A stretch of DNA of 64,000 nucleotides from Dendrophyllia cribrosa (lineage: Eukaryota > Cnidaria > Anthozoa > Scleractinia > Dendrophylliidae). The stretch spans positions 15,639,162-15,703,161 of the forward strand of contig JAJLRJ010000013.1 in assembly GCA_024195265.1 (NCBI GenBank). Direction: 5' to 3'. The position numbers and the translations under genes are program-made. The notes below the pieces were generated by a model. It was given only the letters and a program-made list of their open reading frames with translations, did no database searches and was not told where the DNA came from. Of this stretch, positions 32,701 to 44,557 are shown in pieces; position 1 is the first letter of the stretch; each line of letters opens with the position of its first letter.

Positions 32701-33125
32701 GACACTGCCTCTCCCGCAAACAAAGGAAATTTTGATTTCAAGCTAAACTGTAATCCACTTTAATCCTTGCAATCCTGCGCTTTATCTCCAAACTACTAAT
32801 TTTGGTTTGTACTGTGAGATCCTTTTATCCAACTAAGTTGTATATTTTGTGCCATTTGACGATATAACGTGGATTTAAGCTGAGCGACATTTTGCCATTT
32901 CGGCTGGACAGTGTCATCAGTATGCATTTACGAAGAGTATTCACGAAGTGCGACGGCTAACACGGAAAATGCCCGATATATTCACGAACAGGCTCCGCAA
33001 TTTTCCCCCTAGGAGCCAACAAATTTCTCATAAGTTACGACAAACAAACAATTTATTTTTCCATGTTACAAACATAAACTAAGCAAATACAACGACGCAA
33101 AGCAGCTCAAAATAGACTGAGCCGT
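26793..33125. repeat. Satellite array, block 3
   Basis: About 14 monomers of ~465 bp, with start phrases near 26983, 27445, 27770, 28160, 28658, 29121, 29585, 30050, 30517, 30985, 31420, 31870, 32337 and 32803. Some are shortened (27640-27780 and 27965-28200). The array stops inside a monomer at ACTGAGCCGTT. Confidence 0.95.
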
Positions 33126-34180
33126 TGAGGGTTGTCCAATACACACGAACTGAGTTGGGTCGTCAAACGTCCACCACAACCCGTCTAACCGGAAGTCAGG
33201 TCGTGGTTTTGGAAGCGGAAGTTATCTGAGACACCTGACGACCCGTCACGACCTAAGTCGACCCGTCTCAAATAAAAGTCAGTTCGTGAGAGAAAAATAC
33301 ACGACATGATGGTCTGAGAGGGGGTGAAATATGCTGACGGAACGTAACGACCCGTCACGACCATACTCCACCCGTCTTAAAGAAAAATCAGTTCGTGAGA
33401 GACTTAGAAAAAATACACGACATGATGATATGAGAGGGGGTGAAATATGTTGACGGATCGTGACGACCCGACTAGGTCGTGACGGGTCGTCACGACCATA
33501 GTCGACCCGTCTCAAAGAAAAGTCAGTTCGTGAGAGACTTAGAAAAAATACACGACATGATGATATGGGAGGGGGTGAAATATGTTGACGGATCGTGACG
33601 ACCCGACTAGGTCGTGACGGGTCGTCACGACCATAGTCGACCCGTCTCAAAGAAAAGTCAGTTCGTGAGAGACGATGAGAGAAAATACACGACATATTAA
33701 ACGGCGTTTGAGGGGGTGAAATATGTTGACGGGTCGTGACGACTCGACTAGGTCGTGAGGGGTCGTCACGACCATAGTCGACCCGTCTCAAAGAAAAGTC
33801 ACTTCGTGAGAGACTTAGAAAAAATTGAGGACATGATGATCTGAGAGGGGGCGAAATATGTTGACGGATCGTGACGACCCGACCCGTCTCAAAGAAAAGT
33901 CACTTCGTGAGAGACGATGAGAGAAAATACACGACATATTAAACGGCTTTTGAGGGGGTGAAATATGTTGACGGGTCGTGACGACCCGACTAGGTCGTGA
34001 CGGGTCGTCACGACCATAGTCGACCCGTCTCAAAGAAAAGTCACTTCGTGAGAGACTTAGAAAAAATTGAGGACATGATGATCTGAGAGGGGGCGAAATA
34101 TGTTGACGGATCGTGACGACCCAACTAGGTCGTGACGGGTCGTCATGACCGTAGTCGACCCGACCCGACCCGTAGTCGAC
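33126..34180. repeat. Minisatellite of GC-rich hairpin units (102-142 bp)
   Basis: Units share AAGTCA(G/C)TTCGTGAGAGAC at about 33281, 33389, 33522, 33655, 33797, 33899 and 34041, and GAGGGGGTGAAATATGTTGAC. Several contain a self-complementary core (CGACCCGACTAGGTCGTGACGGGTCG). The long minus-strand ORFs here are a by-product of the repeats. Confidence 0.9.
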
Positions 34181-34405
34181 AGTTATTATTAACTGTCATA
34201 TCTAAAAGACCCCCCCTCCCCATAATGGAAATCAACAGCCATATAATAGTGGCTTCTTTATAAATCTTTCTTCCCCCTTGGTCTTTGAAGAATATGAACT
34301 GTTAAAAAATGGTTTTTAACTTCACTCTCCTGTTTAATATCCCTGATAGACCTATTGTCAGAATAAATATAAAACATTGATACAAATGAAACAAAAAGGA
34401 ATTCA
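34181..34405. other. Unassigned spacer
   Basis: AT-rich with a C-run (CCCCCCCTCCCC at ~34210); I see no gene or repeat family in it. Confidence 0.6.
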
Positions 34406-35183
34406 TTAAGGTGGCTGAACACAGTTTTACTGTACCTATGCGTCATTCATTGTCATTTTAAAACCACTAACGTCTGGGCGCCCAAAATTGGTGAAGCACA
34501 AGATTAAGCAACAAGCTCAATATGTTGACATTTTTGTTGAGCTTTTAGGGTGTTGCCATGGCAACATGGTGGATTATAAATCACTCTGCAATATTTGGTT
34601 TCATTTATTTTCAGAAAATCTATAGTCATTACATTTTGTCCATCATTTGTCTCCAGTAAACTCGTAAAAAAATTCGCATGTTAACACTGATCTCACGTAA
34701 TTTTGACAGAGGGATCTTCCGTAATTTGCTGTTTAATATGTTTGCGTTTTGTAAAAATCTCCTTTGTTAGATTTCAAATTTCTGATGGCAGGTGAGCTCG
34801 GCATATTATTGTGCCAAATTTCATGAAATTCTAATGAGTGGTATTGTAGAAATTAGCACATTTGTGAGGAAAGTCGTTAAAACATCCAGTCACAATTTAA
34901 TGGTCAACTGCGCATGCGTTGCATTTGACTGGGTTCTCGATCCAAAGACAAAAATGACCAAAAAGGCAGTGTATTTTTCAATGGTTCTATATATTATCTA
35001 TTGATTCAACAAACATTTTTACGAACAACAAATTGTTTTATTTTAAGATGAAAAATAACATGCTGAACAAAATAAAATGATTGCTGAATAGGCGCCACGT
35101 TTGTTTTTCTTAAAACTTTGTACGCTGACTCACATAAGCAGCTGAAATTGAAGACATGCGCAAACTGTGTTCAGCCACCTTAA
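34406..35183. mobile_element. TTAA-flanked non-autonomous DNA transposon
   Basis: Begins TTAAGGTGGCTGAACACAG and ends CTGTGTTCAGCCACCTTAA, perfect terminal inverted repeats with TTAA at both ends. 778 bp, no transposase. TTAA targets are used by piggyBac and Kolobok superfamilies. Confidence 0.85.
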
Positions 35184-36053
35184 ATCATTTCACAATAAAG
35201 TGCAGTTCTTTTCATACAACACCAAACTGTTATTTTGACGGATGCAACAAATTTGCTGGTGTACAGTTGCGGTTTACTGGAAGAGTAGTAGAAGACAATT
35301 TATAGCAAAGAAGGGAGAGAATTGTGCCTATTTCCATCTGGTTTAACTTCTGTGCAACTGGGACTTTCATGGATCGCGAAGGGTTTTGAACAAATCTCTT
35401 TAAATAGCAGGCATCATCATAACAAATGGTGGCTACAAATATATATACAGTAAAGAAGAATGATTAAGTCCAGAGACAACATAAATCAGGTTATTTTATA
35501 ATATATTTTAACATTTTTGTTACACAGGATTAATTGATGTTTTAGATGTAATAATTCTAAATTTTTTTGGAGGACGAGTTTAATCATACTATGTTTTAAA
35601 ACTCATGCAATTTATCTGAGAACACAAGAGCGTTTTTTTCTTTTTCCCTTTTCCCAGAAAAGCATTCAGTTGTATTGTTCCTGTTTTGTACTTTTTATGC
35701 AACAACATTTACAGCCCTGTCAAGATTTTCTGGCAGCCGGCAATTTGGTTGGTTTTAACAGTCAATTATTTGCTGTCTTCATCACACTGGAGTTCACAAA
35801 TCATGACTAATAATAATAACAAAATACATCACTAAGCTCTTATTACCTACTCTTCTGTTACCCTGCTTACCACTACAAAACATTCTGACAGTGCTGACAT
35901 TTTTTTCAAGGAGGTGTGACTTTTCAGGACAAAATATTTATGTTTTACAGCAAACAAGTAACAAAGAACTCAAAAGAAAACCCCTGTTAGTGTTTTTGTA
36001 ACTTAACATTTATGGTTATGCTTGTTTTGTGAAGCCAACTCAAATTGTTATAT
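35184..36053. other. Unassigned AT-rich stretch
   Basis: No ORF of note and no clear repeat. Small pieces such as ACAGCCCTGTCA recur near 39590 and 39745. Confidence 0.55.
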
Positions 36054-36318
36054 TTAAAGTGGATATAACCCCAAAAAACCTTTTTTGGCTTAAAAAAATC
36101 TTACTATTTTTCTGAACAAAATACTGCAAAAATTTTCAATTTTCCTCAAAACCCTGATTTTTTATGGCCCGCCAAAGTTATGAAAAATTGCCATAATTTA
36201 TTCCATTACTGAGTATGAAGTCTTGGTTCAAGTGATGTCATGGAAGGAGATGGATTTTTATCATCTCAAGGATTTCCAGTGACTTGTTGCCGTGAAAATA
36301 GCTCTGCAAAAATGCCAA

Positions 36319-36516
36319 ATGACTTGTGTTGCCTACGGCTGCAAAAATATTTCGAACCCAAAAGCAGGAATTGGGCTTCATAAAATACCTTACTTTAATG
36401 ATGACCCTGTTGAAGCCAAAAGGCGATGCAGGAAATGGGTCGATTTTGTAAATGTGGTGTCCAGATACCCGGCAGCCGGGAAGTGTTTTCAAAATACTAG
36501 ATCCCTGGAAGTCTGA
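36319..36516 (+). pseudogene. THAP zinc-finger exon of a transposase
   Basis: MTCVAYGCKN starts a C2CH THAP domain: C-x4-C, then GIGLHKIPYF, a basic block and the invariant W in RKWVDFV. The frame ends at 36516 shortly after, either at an intron boundary or from decay; the catalytic domain was not found. THAP domains bind transposon ends. Confidence 0.65.
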
Positions 36517-36599
36517 AATTTTTTTGAATTTGCACAAAATATCTCGTTTAATTCTTCTGAGAATAGTTGATCTTTGTTTAAAAAATCTCCAGTGATTTC

Positions 36600-37140
36600 A
36601 TGTATTATCTTGGCTTCGAAGTTAAAGAAATTTTCGAGCTTGGGCCTACTATAAAATCTTGATGGTTTTGACACGTACCTCTCAGTTTATATGTTGTAGT
36701 TCAAATTTTTTCTTGGTTTGAAAATTTTCAAACCAGTTAAATTTGTATTTCTCTTTGTCTGGGAATCATTATCATAATCTGAGACAAAGAAAAATAAAAA
36801 TCAAACTGGTTTGAAAATTTTTCAAACCAAAGAAAAATTTGAACCACAACATATACACTACCGAGTAAAGATGCGAGACGACCCATGATTCCCCAGGGTG
36901 GATTTCTGCCACCGCATGCTGTTGTATTTATTATTTATAATATGTGCATCCATGCCGGGGCGAAGTGTACAATTCAGTGCAATTCAATGTTCAAAAGTTG
37001 TTTGGTATTTCTACACAGTCTCATCGAGTACTCTCAGCAGGTTCGAATGAAAATTTTCATGGAAAAACGGTAAGAATTTCAGACTGCCGGATATCTAGGC
37101 CCAAGCTCGACAATTTCTTCAACTTGGAAGCCAAGATTAG
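36600..37140. repeat. Inverted fragment pair around the hairpin
   Basis: CTTGGCTTCGAAGTTAAAGA at ~36608-36627 is present inverted at ~37115-37134, as is GAGCTTGGGCCTA (36635 / 37097). Both encode the phrase RPKLxNFFNxEAKI on opposite strands, so a coding fragment was duplicated in inverse. Confidence 0.65.
36690..36858. repeat. Hairpin repeat
   Basis: ATATGTTGTAGTTCAAATTT ... pairs with ...AAATTTGAACCACAACATAT; arms of ~65 bp with a ~35-bp loop (contains GGAATCATTATCATAATCTG). Probably a foldback insertion. Confidence 0.8.
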
Positions 37141-37382
37141 GGTTTTAAGGACGTTCGCGCTTATTGTTTATGCGCATCCTTACTGCGCACGCAATTCATG
37201 TCGCAACGCCATGCTACGTCATGCACGAGCGCGCGTGCAAGAGAAGAAATCTAAGCACATGAAGGGCTGGTAGCCGTTTTGTTAACTTTGCTTAACTTAA
37301 CTTTGGTGAAATCACACAACTTAAAGCGAAACACGATGAGACTGACAAACTCACTCGCAAGCTAGAGAGGAGTGTAGAATTT

Positions 37383-37913
37383 TTGAACGGCTCCGTTGAA
37401 CAGGCGGACGAGGATATAAATAATTTAAAAACACAATACAAGCTTGAGACTAGTTTATTAAACCAAAAATTGTTGTATTTAGAAGCCTACAGTAGAAGAG
37501 AAAACCTCAAATTTGTGAACATCCCTGTGGAGTTAAATGAGGACGTCGATGGCGAAGGAGCGGAAGACACACGTGAGGTTCTGTGGAAGTTTCTGGAGGA
37601 AAAATTACACATTGAGGACGCGAGGGAAATCGAGTTTCAGAGAGTGCATAGAAATGGGAGAAAGATCAGCAATAATCCCTGTCCGATCTTGGCCAGATTT
37701 CTTCGATTTACTGATCGTGAACTGGTGCGTAAAAAGGCGAAGGAACTGAAAGGAAGAAATTTCGTAATCTACGAGGACCTGCCAAAGGAGCTCATCGACA
37801 GACGACGTTTAATGCTACCAAAATTAAAAGCTGCTAAGAAGCAAGGAAGCAGGGCCTACTTTAGCGCATCGGAGCCAGATAAACTGTATGTAAATGAAAC
37901 CCTGGTTTTGTAA
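37383..37913 (+). CDS. L1-type ORF1 protein
   Basis: 176 residues. A coiled coil (~1-38; it extends in frame upstream to ~37300 without a clear ATG), then YSRRENLKFVNIP (start of the RRM, ~37-49), FQRVHRNGRKISNNPCPILA and a C-terminal domain RKKAKELKGRNFVIYEDLPK. This is the RNA-binding chaperone architecture of L1/Tx1 ORF1. The frame is open to 37913. Confidence 0.8.
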   Translation: MNGSVEQADEDINNLKTQYKLETSLLNQKLLYLEAYSRRENLKFVNIPVELNEDVDGEGAEDTREVLWKFLEEKLHIEDAREIEFQRVHRNGRKISNNPCPILARFLRFTDRELVRKKAKELKGRNFVIYEDLPKELIDRRRLMLPKLKAAKKQGSRAYFSASEPDKLYVNETLVL

Positions 37914-38061
37914 TAATAGAGATCAGTTTTATCTTCGACCTTATTTTGCAGCTTTGACCTACTTATATATCGCCATAGAATAGTTTTTTTTCTAGGAAAC
38001 TTCGTTTTTCAGGGAGCATGGATCAATACTAACTCATCGAATCAGTACCATAGCGCTAGAA

Positions 38062-38709
38062 ATGCTGCGACCACATAGTATATGTGTGTATAAAACTATT
38101 CTTCTTTCAGAATACGAGTTTCAGCTGTCTCGGGATACTACCATAAATTTACTTAAATTAAAAAACAGGGATTACTACTGGCTTTTGATAAATAAGGACA
38201 AGCAAGTATCGAAGGCAAGCGTAAAGTGGGAGAGAGATTTACAGCCAGACATGGTGCGGATTGACTCTTTTTTTAGTCGTGTAAAATATATTTCTAGAGA
38301 AAACAAGCTGAGAGAATTTTACTTCAAACTTTTGCACAGAATAGTTGTTACAAAAAGAGAACTGCATTTATTTGGTATTAAAAATGATATGCTTTGCATT
38401 TACTGTCGCGAAAATGATTCCATTATTCACACTTTTTCAAATTGTCACTGGTCTAAAGAGTTTTTCTTGGAAGTTATTAAGTGGTTTAACAAAGAAAATG
38501 GCACCTCTTTCTCCTTATACCCAACGGAAATTCTCTTCGGCACGAGCTCCACCTCCAAGACTGACCTGATTACCAATAACTTAAACTGTACTCTCCTCTT
38601 TGCTAAATATTACCTCTATGCCCAAAAACTAGCACAGAAAAACCTATCTTTAGAGGAATTTGTAGTTAAATTAAACTGTAGATTTCATCTAGAAAAATCC
38701 CCTCTGTAA
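38062..38709 (+). pseudogene. C-terminal remnant of L1 ORF2
   Basis: LREFYFKLLHRIVVTKRELH followed by a zinc knuckle-like CIYCRENDSIIHTFSNC (~residues 113-129) and a helical tail, as at the C-terminus of L1/Tx1 ORF2. RT and endonuclease are absent. Confidence 0.8.
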
Positions 38710-38962
38710 AATAAAACAAGTATTATATAATTTAAAATATATTGTTAACTACTATATACTATAGAGTTACTAAATGATTAGTGCAGCTTCAGACTATAAA
38801 CAAAAATTGAAATTGCCAATGCCAACCCAGTCTCGGAATGTCTAGTGTAGTGTATTGTTGTAACATCTTGTCATGTATTCCTTTGTATTGTAACCTTTTA
38901 AATCTGCTTGTTACGTAAATGTTTTGCATAAATAAATAAATAAATTAAAAAAAACAACAACT

Positions 38963-39569
38963 TAGATTTAACTCGCTTGGATGGTCGGTGACCCCCAATT
39001 TTTTTTTGATAGATAATTTTGTTTGCCAATTCTCGACAGATTGTAAAAAAATGAACAAAAAATCAATGTAGGAAGCTTAAATTTTTTTCATTTTTCTACC
39101 CGCGCGACATCGAATCCTCGCAACTTGCGGCTGTCAGAGTTTGCAAATGCTGTCGTTTATAGATTAGATTTCCTCTAAAGAACGTTACCAGTTGAACGAA
39201 TTTGCTTAATAGACCCACTCGTACAAAATTTGGCACAGAAAATTGCAGTTTAGAGATTCATTAACAATATTTTTGGACTAACAGACATTGGGGCCATATC
39301 GAGTTGGGAAGGCCGATTTTTCGAAATTAGGGTCATCTTTCAGATATTTTATCACCGAAACGAAGTCGGTGACACCCCATTTTTTTTGCATTTCTGTTGC
39401 AAGTAATTCATTGCCTAACTGCAGCAAAAGTTTTATAAAAAAATCAACGTTAGAAGATTTTCGCGCGAACGTCTTTAAGCAAGATCAAAATTTTTTGTGG
39501 CATTTTGTTCAGAAAAATAGTATGATTTTTTTTAAGCAAAATTTTTTTTTGCAGTTATATCCACTTTAA
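38963..39569. other. Right part of the Kolobok-like element
   Basis: AT-rich; no credible gene. Phrases such as GGTCGGTGACCCCCAATTTT recur with variation at ~38982 and ~39366, indicating an old internal duplication. Confidence 0.55.
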
Positions 39570-40440
39570 ACTCTACCCATCATACACTACAGGGCTGTCA
39601 TTAAGCTTTGAACTTGCTGGTTTACAAGAATATACATGTAGGTGGTCATAAACTCATGATAGCAGCTATGGTTATTGTGCTTTAGTCAGTTATCAAACTT
39701 AGAGTTGTTGATGATCTTCAAGAGTTTGCCTACTTAAAAGACAGCCCTGTCACTTATATTCAAATAATTACAAAAACTTACTAGTTGTTTCCATTTAAGG
39801 TTTCTCAAACAGATTGTGTAAGTCACGGTGCGGGACTTGAGATTTGCTCTCTGAGACAAATATTTCCTTGACATCTACAACAATGGAGCAGGGTCTTTCC
39901 ATTACTAAAATACCTGTGGAGAAATGAGAATTTAAGACACAGAGAATGAAAAGAAGAGCTATTAGTTTATTTGTTTGATGGAAAATTATTATTGGACATA
40001 ATTATATATGTACATCTGAATTGCAGCATAGTAGAACAACATTTTTTTCTAGTATATTTTGTAACATAAAATTCACTTTATTTAACCACAGGGCAACCAA
40101 ATGCTGTATTAGCTATGACATAATCATTTAATAAAAATATTGCTATTTACCTGTTTTCCTGTGTCTTTTGAGTCCTTTTGGAAGCGATTTGAACCAGAGC
40201 GAAGACGCTTGACCTTGCATGACAAGCTGCTTCAGTTCCTCGTCTTCACCGACACTCGCCTGATTTCGTGGTGCGCTCTTACTCTCCTAAGAAGCAGGCT
40301 CCTGATCTCTCTCACCCTCTGGCACTCTTTCTGATTCTCGCTCAGCTCTCGCTCATTCAATAAACTTCAAGTCGACGTCATGGACAAGAGCGTGGTAATG
40401 CATGTCACAGCCTTCAACTTTACATGTGTTGTTACTAGGG
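39570..40440. other. Unassigned stretch, possible small MITE
   Basis: AGGGCTGTCATTAAG (39591) and GACAGCCCT (39742) form short inverted ends ~155 bp apart. Otherwise no gene recognised. Confidence 0.4.
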
Positions 40441-40451
40441 CATTTCTTCAG

Positions 40452-40986
40452 TCAATGACTGGGTAGCAAACAAGACAAGCAGTGTTTATCCAGAACTTTC
40501 TCTTTTTTGATTGTCAACATCTCTTTGAACTTTTTACACTCTTCTAACTTGTGGTTAGCTGACTTGTGAACTGGGTACTTCTTCGCTGTACTTTTGGTGC
40601 GTGAAGAATGTTCTCCTGTCGCTTCTGCAAACAGCTTCCCATCGCCTTTCCTGGAGTCAGACCATTTCCATTCTTTCTTCTCCAGCTTCCATCGTTGTTT
40701 AGACTCGCTGATTTTTGCCTCTTTCTCCAGCCAATTGGCAAAAGACTCCCAGGTTGACATCTTTGGTTTTCCTTCAACAAACGCAGAGAAGTTTCGCTAC
40801 ATTTGCCTCAGGGACTTGTGATTTAAGCTCGCGAACAAAGGCATGCTCCATGTATATGCCCATCAGCTGGGAAACCGTTTCTTGATATTGCCTGTTCTGG
40901 TCACTCTTTTCTTTTCCTATGACTGGAAATTGGTCTACGCGATTTAGCCACTGACACAACCGTGTCCATGCAACGAAAACGTTCAT
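40452..40986 (-). pseudogene. BEL/Pao retrotransposon gag remnant
   Basis: Two overlapping frames join across a shift near 40770. The upstream piece has HAFVRELKSQVPEANVAKLL. The downstream piece has STWESFANWLEKEAKISESK and a His/Cys cluster (HKSANHKLEECKKF ... KHCLSCLLPSH) before a TAG. This order (helical gag, WESF..WLE, zinc-knuckle) is that of BEL/Pao gag. No protease or RT follows. Confidence 0.6.
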
Positions 40987-40999
40987 CGAGCAACGCTCC

Positions 41000-42240
41000 G
41001 TGCTTTTTTATATTTGTCTGAACCTGGCATAAATTTTCCGAGACATGTTTTTGCCTCTCGTTCAACAGCATCTACAGTGCAGGTCAGGTCAGAGTAAAGC
41101 GAACCATATATATGATATGCATCAAGTAAGTGTATGGAGCAAAGCTCATTAGTATGTATAAGCTAGCTCACTGTTTTCCCTATTGTTGATATTTTATTGT
41201 TGTTTTGAATGGCCTGGCATTCTGAATTTAGTTGAAAGATCAACATGTGCTTCTATATATCTGGCGCATGTAGGGGACACGAACTGCTAAATTGATCTGA
41301 CAGAATCGGTCAAACAAATAGTAAACTATTAGCCAGTCTTATGTTAACAGTAAACAGGATTGATAAAACAATTTGTTGCTGTTTCTGAATTATCTCTTTA
41401 CAGCTAGTATAACTGAAGATATAATTTTGCTTGCCGCGACGTTGACAGTCCGGTTTGAAGTCACAAAATAGCGACTACTATATCTTTCCCTGAAGGAAAT
41501 TTTAGATCAATAAAGCAAACATTGTGTGACACCGCATACTCTCGATACAAAAATCGGAATGAAATGCTTCGAAACCGAACTTACTTGTATAATATGATTG
41601 TAAACAAAAGTAAAAAAGTTACACATTGTAATCATCATACATGAACTCAATGTCGTGAAGCATTTTCGAGTTTCGAAACCGTTGCAGAACCTTTTGTGCG
41701 AGGTTTGGATTAAATATTTTTGGCTGACTAGATCTTCTCTAGATCCTACGTGCACCAGCAGCATTTTCGTTTGCAGTCCTTTTAAATAAACAAAGCAGTG
41801 GGAAAGCTTTCGCTTGTTTGTAAGATAAATCCATGTTAATTAAATTCTTTCAACAATCTGCAAAGCTTTCTGATCGGAGACAATTAAGACTTGCACTGAA
41901 TGTTGTGTTACATAATGATTTTTTCAGCGTCAGAATGTTCGCCATTCAATTGACAAGATCAGATTTCATGTTCAAGCATATGCTAATTTGTTGAAAACTT
42001 GAACTCGAAGAAATGTTTTTATCAGGTCTCTTTCAGAAAGAAGCGATACTATTTATACTGAAATGATCAAATGAAAGATACAAGAGTATTTCTCTGTTGC
42101 AATGATCACACCTGTTGCAATGATTCTGTGAATCTTTGCTCACTTATGCTAACTGTTTACGCCAATCTATGCTAATAGTTTTCCTTTATCATCTCTGCCT
42201 TTACCGAGTACTTTATTACATTGAAGGACGATGAAACCAT
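41000..42240. other. Unassigned stretch
   Basis: AT-rich, only short ORFs; I see no gene, repeat or terminal structure here. Confidence 0.5.
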
Positions 42241-43815
42241 GTTTGTCGCTTTGACTTGAAGGCCAGAGAATGATGAACATGGTTTCTTTAATGTAAGCAA
42301 GCTGCCTGAAATCCTAAGTACACTAGCCACGCAAAATTCATGTGTAAAAATTCTTTCTGAACTTCATGTTAAAACAAATCTTGAATGAAACTAAATATAA
42401 TAATCAAATTTAAAGACTGCAGGGGAAGTTATGTAGCAAAAAAACAAATTTAGCTATACTTAAGGCTGGTTTTCATAGGCAACGGAGTCGGACTCATAAG
42501 AGCACTTCCGACCTCAGGTAGAAATCGTACTATTGATCCCGGACGTCCTTTCAAATTGCCTTGAAAATCAGCCTGCTTCACGCACCGTTGATTTCACTCC
42601 CCAGTTTGAAAAAGGTTCATCGCGTGATCGAATTTTTGTTGACATCAGCGGTAACTGAGAAGTGAGTGAGATTCATAAAATGTGACCAGATTTGGGAAAC
42701 TGACACTAACGGATATTCGTTTAACGGCTTGAAAGCATTTGCTATCCGTTTAGCATCCGTTGAAACAGTTCCGTTTATTCGCCGTCCATTTCGAATGGCA
42801 AAATCAATCCGTTAAAGCGGCCATTCGAACGGCAAAATCTGCATGAGGCAGTAACTGAGAAGCGAGCGAGAGAGCAAGATTCATGAAAGACAAAACTTAA
42901 AGGATACTTGGACATTTGAAACGCTACTCGGTTCAGTACTAGCTGTGATATCCTTACTCACAACAATTCATTTTTCTTTTCTTTATAAACAAGCGACGAG
43001 TTATTTATGAAGCGAGCAAGATTGGAAATGATACATCGTAGCTTTGTTTACATCGGCGGTAACTGAGAAGCGAGCGAGCGAGTGAGATTCATAAAATGTG
43101 ACCTGATTTAGGAAACTGACACTAACGGATATCCGTTTAACAGCTTGAAAGCGTTTGCTATCCGTTTAAACGGTTCTGTTTATTCGCTGTCCATTTCGAA
43201 TGGCAAAATCAATCCGTTAAAGCGGCCGTTCAAACGACAAAATCTGCATGAGCTCTCGTGGAATCAATCGAGTTGCGATTTAACGCAAAACAACAGCTTC
43301 ACAAAACAATGTGTTTGGATTATACATGTAATTATGCGGCATAGTCTATCATCAATCGACTGATTTATTGACACGACTGGTAATAAGCACTCTTGTTTAC
43401 AAGTTTGTTTGCTGCCTGGTAATCGACCATAACTAAGTGAAAAATAGATTCTGAATGGCTGAACAGCAAAATAATTATTTTAAAGTATGGCTCGCAGTGA
43501 ATGGCTGTACCACAGACAGACTGGCGTTAATTCGTAGACTACGCCAGCAGTGTGCGATAAGTGATAGTCACGCTCGTTTTACCATTTATTTGAATCAAAC
43601 AAGGTTTTGATTTCAAGGCCAGGGAATGATAAACATGATTTCTTTTATGTAAGAGACTGCAAAACATTAATTATTTTTTCGCTGCTCGCTCACGAAATGT
43701 AAACAAGCGGGCCGGAGTCCCAAGTGCAGTAGTCACGCAAAATTCCTGTGTAAAATTCTTTATCCACTCCATGCAGCTGTTTACTTATTGTTAAAATAAA
43801 TCTTGAATGTAACTA
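42240..43815. repeat. Dispersed duplicated segments
   Basis: Three segments occur twice. A: AAGGCCAGAGAATGATGAAC... (42256-42395 and 43617-43815). B: ACTATTGATCCC..GACGTCC... (42531-42643, also 43822-43935). C: GGAAACTGACACTAACGGAT... to AAATCTGCATGAG (42645-42848 and 43056-43252). No gene. Confidence 0.8.
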
Positions 43816-43822
43816 AAAATTA

Positions 43823-44286
43823 CTATTGATCCCAGACGTCCTTTCAAATTGCCTTGAAAATCAGCCCGCTTCACGCACCGTTGGTTTCACTCCGCGGTTT
43901 GAAAAAAGTTCATCACGTGATCAAATTTTTGTTGACCGCAAGTCGACCACAAGATCGGTAACGTTGAACTTGCGAAGAATGAATTTAAATTTATGCCTTC
44001 AAATACGGTAATATATTTCTTGAGCTTAACTTTCTGTAACTTGTAATTGAAAAGGAAGAACTGTTTTTTCTAGGAAAGGTATTATCTGAGCAGATTTGAC
44101 GACTGCGAGTGAAAATTCATTCATCGTAAGTTTAACGTTACGTGACACAACCGATCATGTTGTTGATTTGCGCTCAACAGAATTTTGATCACATGATGAA
44201 CTTTTTTCAAACTGCGGAGTGAAACCAACGGTGCGTGAACCAGGCTAATTTTCAAGGCAATTTGAAAGGACGTCTGGGATCAATAG
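43823..44286. mobile_element. Foldback MITE with TA flanks
   Basis: CTATTGATCCCAGACGTCC at the left and GGACGTCTGGGATCAATAG at the right, arms of ~110 bp, flanked by TA on both sides. A half copy is at 42531-42643. Confidence 0.8.
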
Positions 44287-44557
44287 TATAATGAAAATTA
44301 AAAAAAGCAGAAAAAAAAATTAGCCCTTTGAAGTTTGTTGTAGTTGTCGGTAAAAAAAAAAAGTGCATGGCGGTCCCTTGGGGAAAGTGGTAAAAGTGCA
44401 CCGAATTTGCATACTGTATGTCAAAACGGTAATTTGAAACCTGAAAGTCACAAGTATTATAAACAGACTATGCGCTTCTACAAATTCTCTATTTTCTTTG
44501 TAGTTTCACTCACCAAATTAAGATTAAGCTTTTCCAAACTCTCAGCCTTCATTTCCA

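Larger units (their letters stand above)
37270..38962 (+). mobile_element. Internally deleted L1-like LINE
   Basis: Contains an ORF1 (37383-37913) followed ~150 bp later by only the extreme C-terminal part of ORF2 (38062-38709), a 3' UTR and an A-rich tail (AAATAAATAAATAAATT then A-run, 38930-38950). Endonuclease and RT are missing. The 5' boundary is uncertain. Confidence 0.8.
36054..39569. mobile_element. Kolobok-like DNA transposon with THAP exon, disrupted
   Basis: Ends are TTAAAGTGGATATAAC and GTTATATCCACTTTAA; imperfect inverted similarity continues for ~75 bp (CTTAAAAAAATC.TACTATTTTTCTGAACAAAAT). TTAA at both ends and a THAP domain inside match the Kolobok superfamily. The interior holds a deleted L1 and a hairpin repeat, so the copy is inactive. 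Confidence 0.75.

Noticed and set aside
33279..34033. Minus-strand ORF of 170 codons with RVDYGRDDPSRPSRVVT repeats
   Set aside because: Encoded by the minisatellite in one of its open frames; no independent evidence of coding.
34792..35004. 70-codon ORF in the TTAA element
   Set aside because: No transposase motif, inside a non-autonomous element.
41507..41764. 85-codon minus-strand ORF
   Set aside because: Isolated, no recognisable features in an AT-rich spacer.
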